This document shows positions 63,761 to 64,000 of a DNA stretch of 64,000 nt, piece by piece. Position 1 is the stretch's first letter, and every line of letters starts with the position of its first letter. Where the stretch lies: contig JALCMW010000001.1 in the NCBI GenBank assembly GCA_022648685.1, forward strand, positions 310,001-374,000, read 5' to 3'. Source of the stretch: Bacteroidales bacterium. Lineage in GTDB: Bacteria > Bacteroidota > Bacteroidia > Bacteroidales > UBA932. Both the position numbers and the translations under genes were made by a program. The notes beneath the pieces are model-generated. The model was not told where the DNA came from, searched no databases, and saw only the letters and a program-made list of their open reading frames with translations.

Positions 63761-64000
63761 ATGAAAAAAATATTTTGCCTGTTTTTATCCCTTGCCGTAT
63801 TGTTTACAAGCGCAAGAGCGGATGAAGGCATGTGGCTGCTTCCTCTTATCCAGAAGATGAATGCGAAAACGATGAAGGACATGGGCTGCAAACTGACTCC
63901 AGAAGAGATATACAGCATAAACAATTCTTCATTGAAAGATGCCGTCGTCCAATTCGGCGGCGGATGCACGGGGGAAATAATTTCTGCCGAAGGCCTGTTG
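63761..64000 (+). CDS. S46 family dipeptidyl-peptidase, partial (C-terminus outside window)
   Basis: The open frame of 80 codons runs to the window edge. A signal peptide (MKKIFCLFLSLAVLFTSARA) is followed by the mature start DEGMWLLPLI, the hallmark of DPP7/DPP11-type S46 peptidases, and LTPEEIYSINNSSLKDAVVQ and FGGGCTGEIIS, which precede the catalytic His region. Such periplasmic enzymes release dipeptides for peptide catabolism. DPP7 and DPP11 cannot be separated from this part. Confidence 0.9.
   Translation, partial: MKKIFCLFLSLAVLFTSARADEGMWLLPLIQKMNAKTMKDMGCKLTPEEIYSINNSSLKDAVVQFGGGCTGEIISAEGLL

Overview
The window looks like chromosomal DNA of a Bacteroidales bacterium (phylum Bacteroidota). 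The evidence is a hybrid two-component sensor/regulator fused to an AraC domain, a SusC/SusD pair under an ECF sigma/FecR switch, an S46 dipeptidyl-peptidase, an EF-G paralogue, families largely confined to the phylum (DUF4270, DUF4294, DUF3098), and many TAnnTTTG promoter elements upstream of genes. I saw no tRNA or rRNA gene, CRISPR array, insertion sequence or phage gene. Genus cannot be told from sequence reading alone.

Layout. 1-6796: a GH130 glycosidase/phosphorylase fragment divergent from a hybrid sensor, then a secreted glycerophosphodiesterase and a secreted propeller-like protein. 6867-17691: the distal ribosomal block (rplP to rplQ, with secY, map, infA, rpmJ, rpoA), minus strand, with its own promoter and terminator. 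17692-27957: an 'island' of cell-envelope and housekeeping genes (DUF4294, lpxH, uppP, DUF3098, ftsX, a GT5-like half-enzyme, DUF4270 lipoprotein, acpP, pnuC, uvrC, thioredoxin-like lipoprotein). 27971-32013: the proximal ribosomal block (rplC to rpsC), also minus strand, with its own promoter and terminator. The usual S10-spc-alpha cluster is therefore cut between rpsC and rplP, and rpsJ is not next to rplC.

32103-37539 is a plus-strand run cdaA-mutS2-yraN-manC-yqeY (c-di-AMP synthesis, DNA maintenance, GDP-mannose). A degenerate AGE-family gene follows. 38687-43195 is a three-gene minus-strand unit: a sn-glycerol-1-phosphate dehydrogenase (AraM/EgsA type), an organophosphate antiporter and an FGGY kinase. 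It is divergent from mannitol-1-phosphate dehydrogenase. 44555-54287 is a sigma/anti-sigma controlled Sus-like uptake locus ending in a surface or periplasmic glycerophosphodiesterase. Together these two neighbouring units suggest capture of a glycerophosphodiester polymer or head group and use of the released glycerol phosphate and polyol phosphate.

The right end holds aspS, rsmA, a tricorn-like S41 protease, an EF-G2-like factor lacking the switch-II histidine, a small unknown protein, rnhB and the start of an S46 peptidase. The best candidates for new biology are the glycerophosphate locus, the split ribosomal cluster, the AGE pseudoenzyme, the ManC signature change, and the TTG-started sigma gene lying in frame after the aspS stop.
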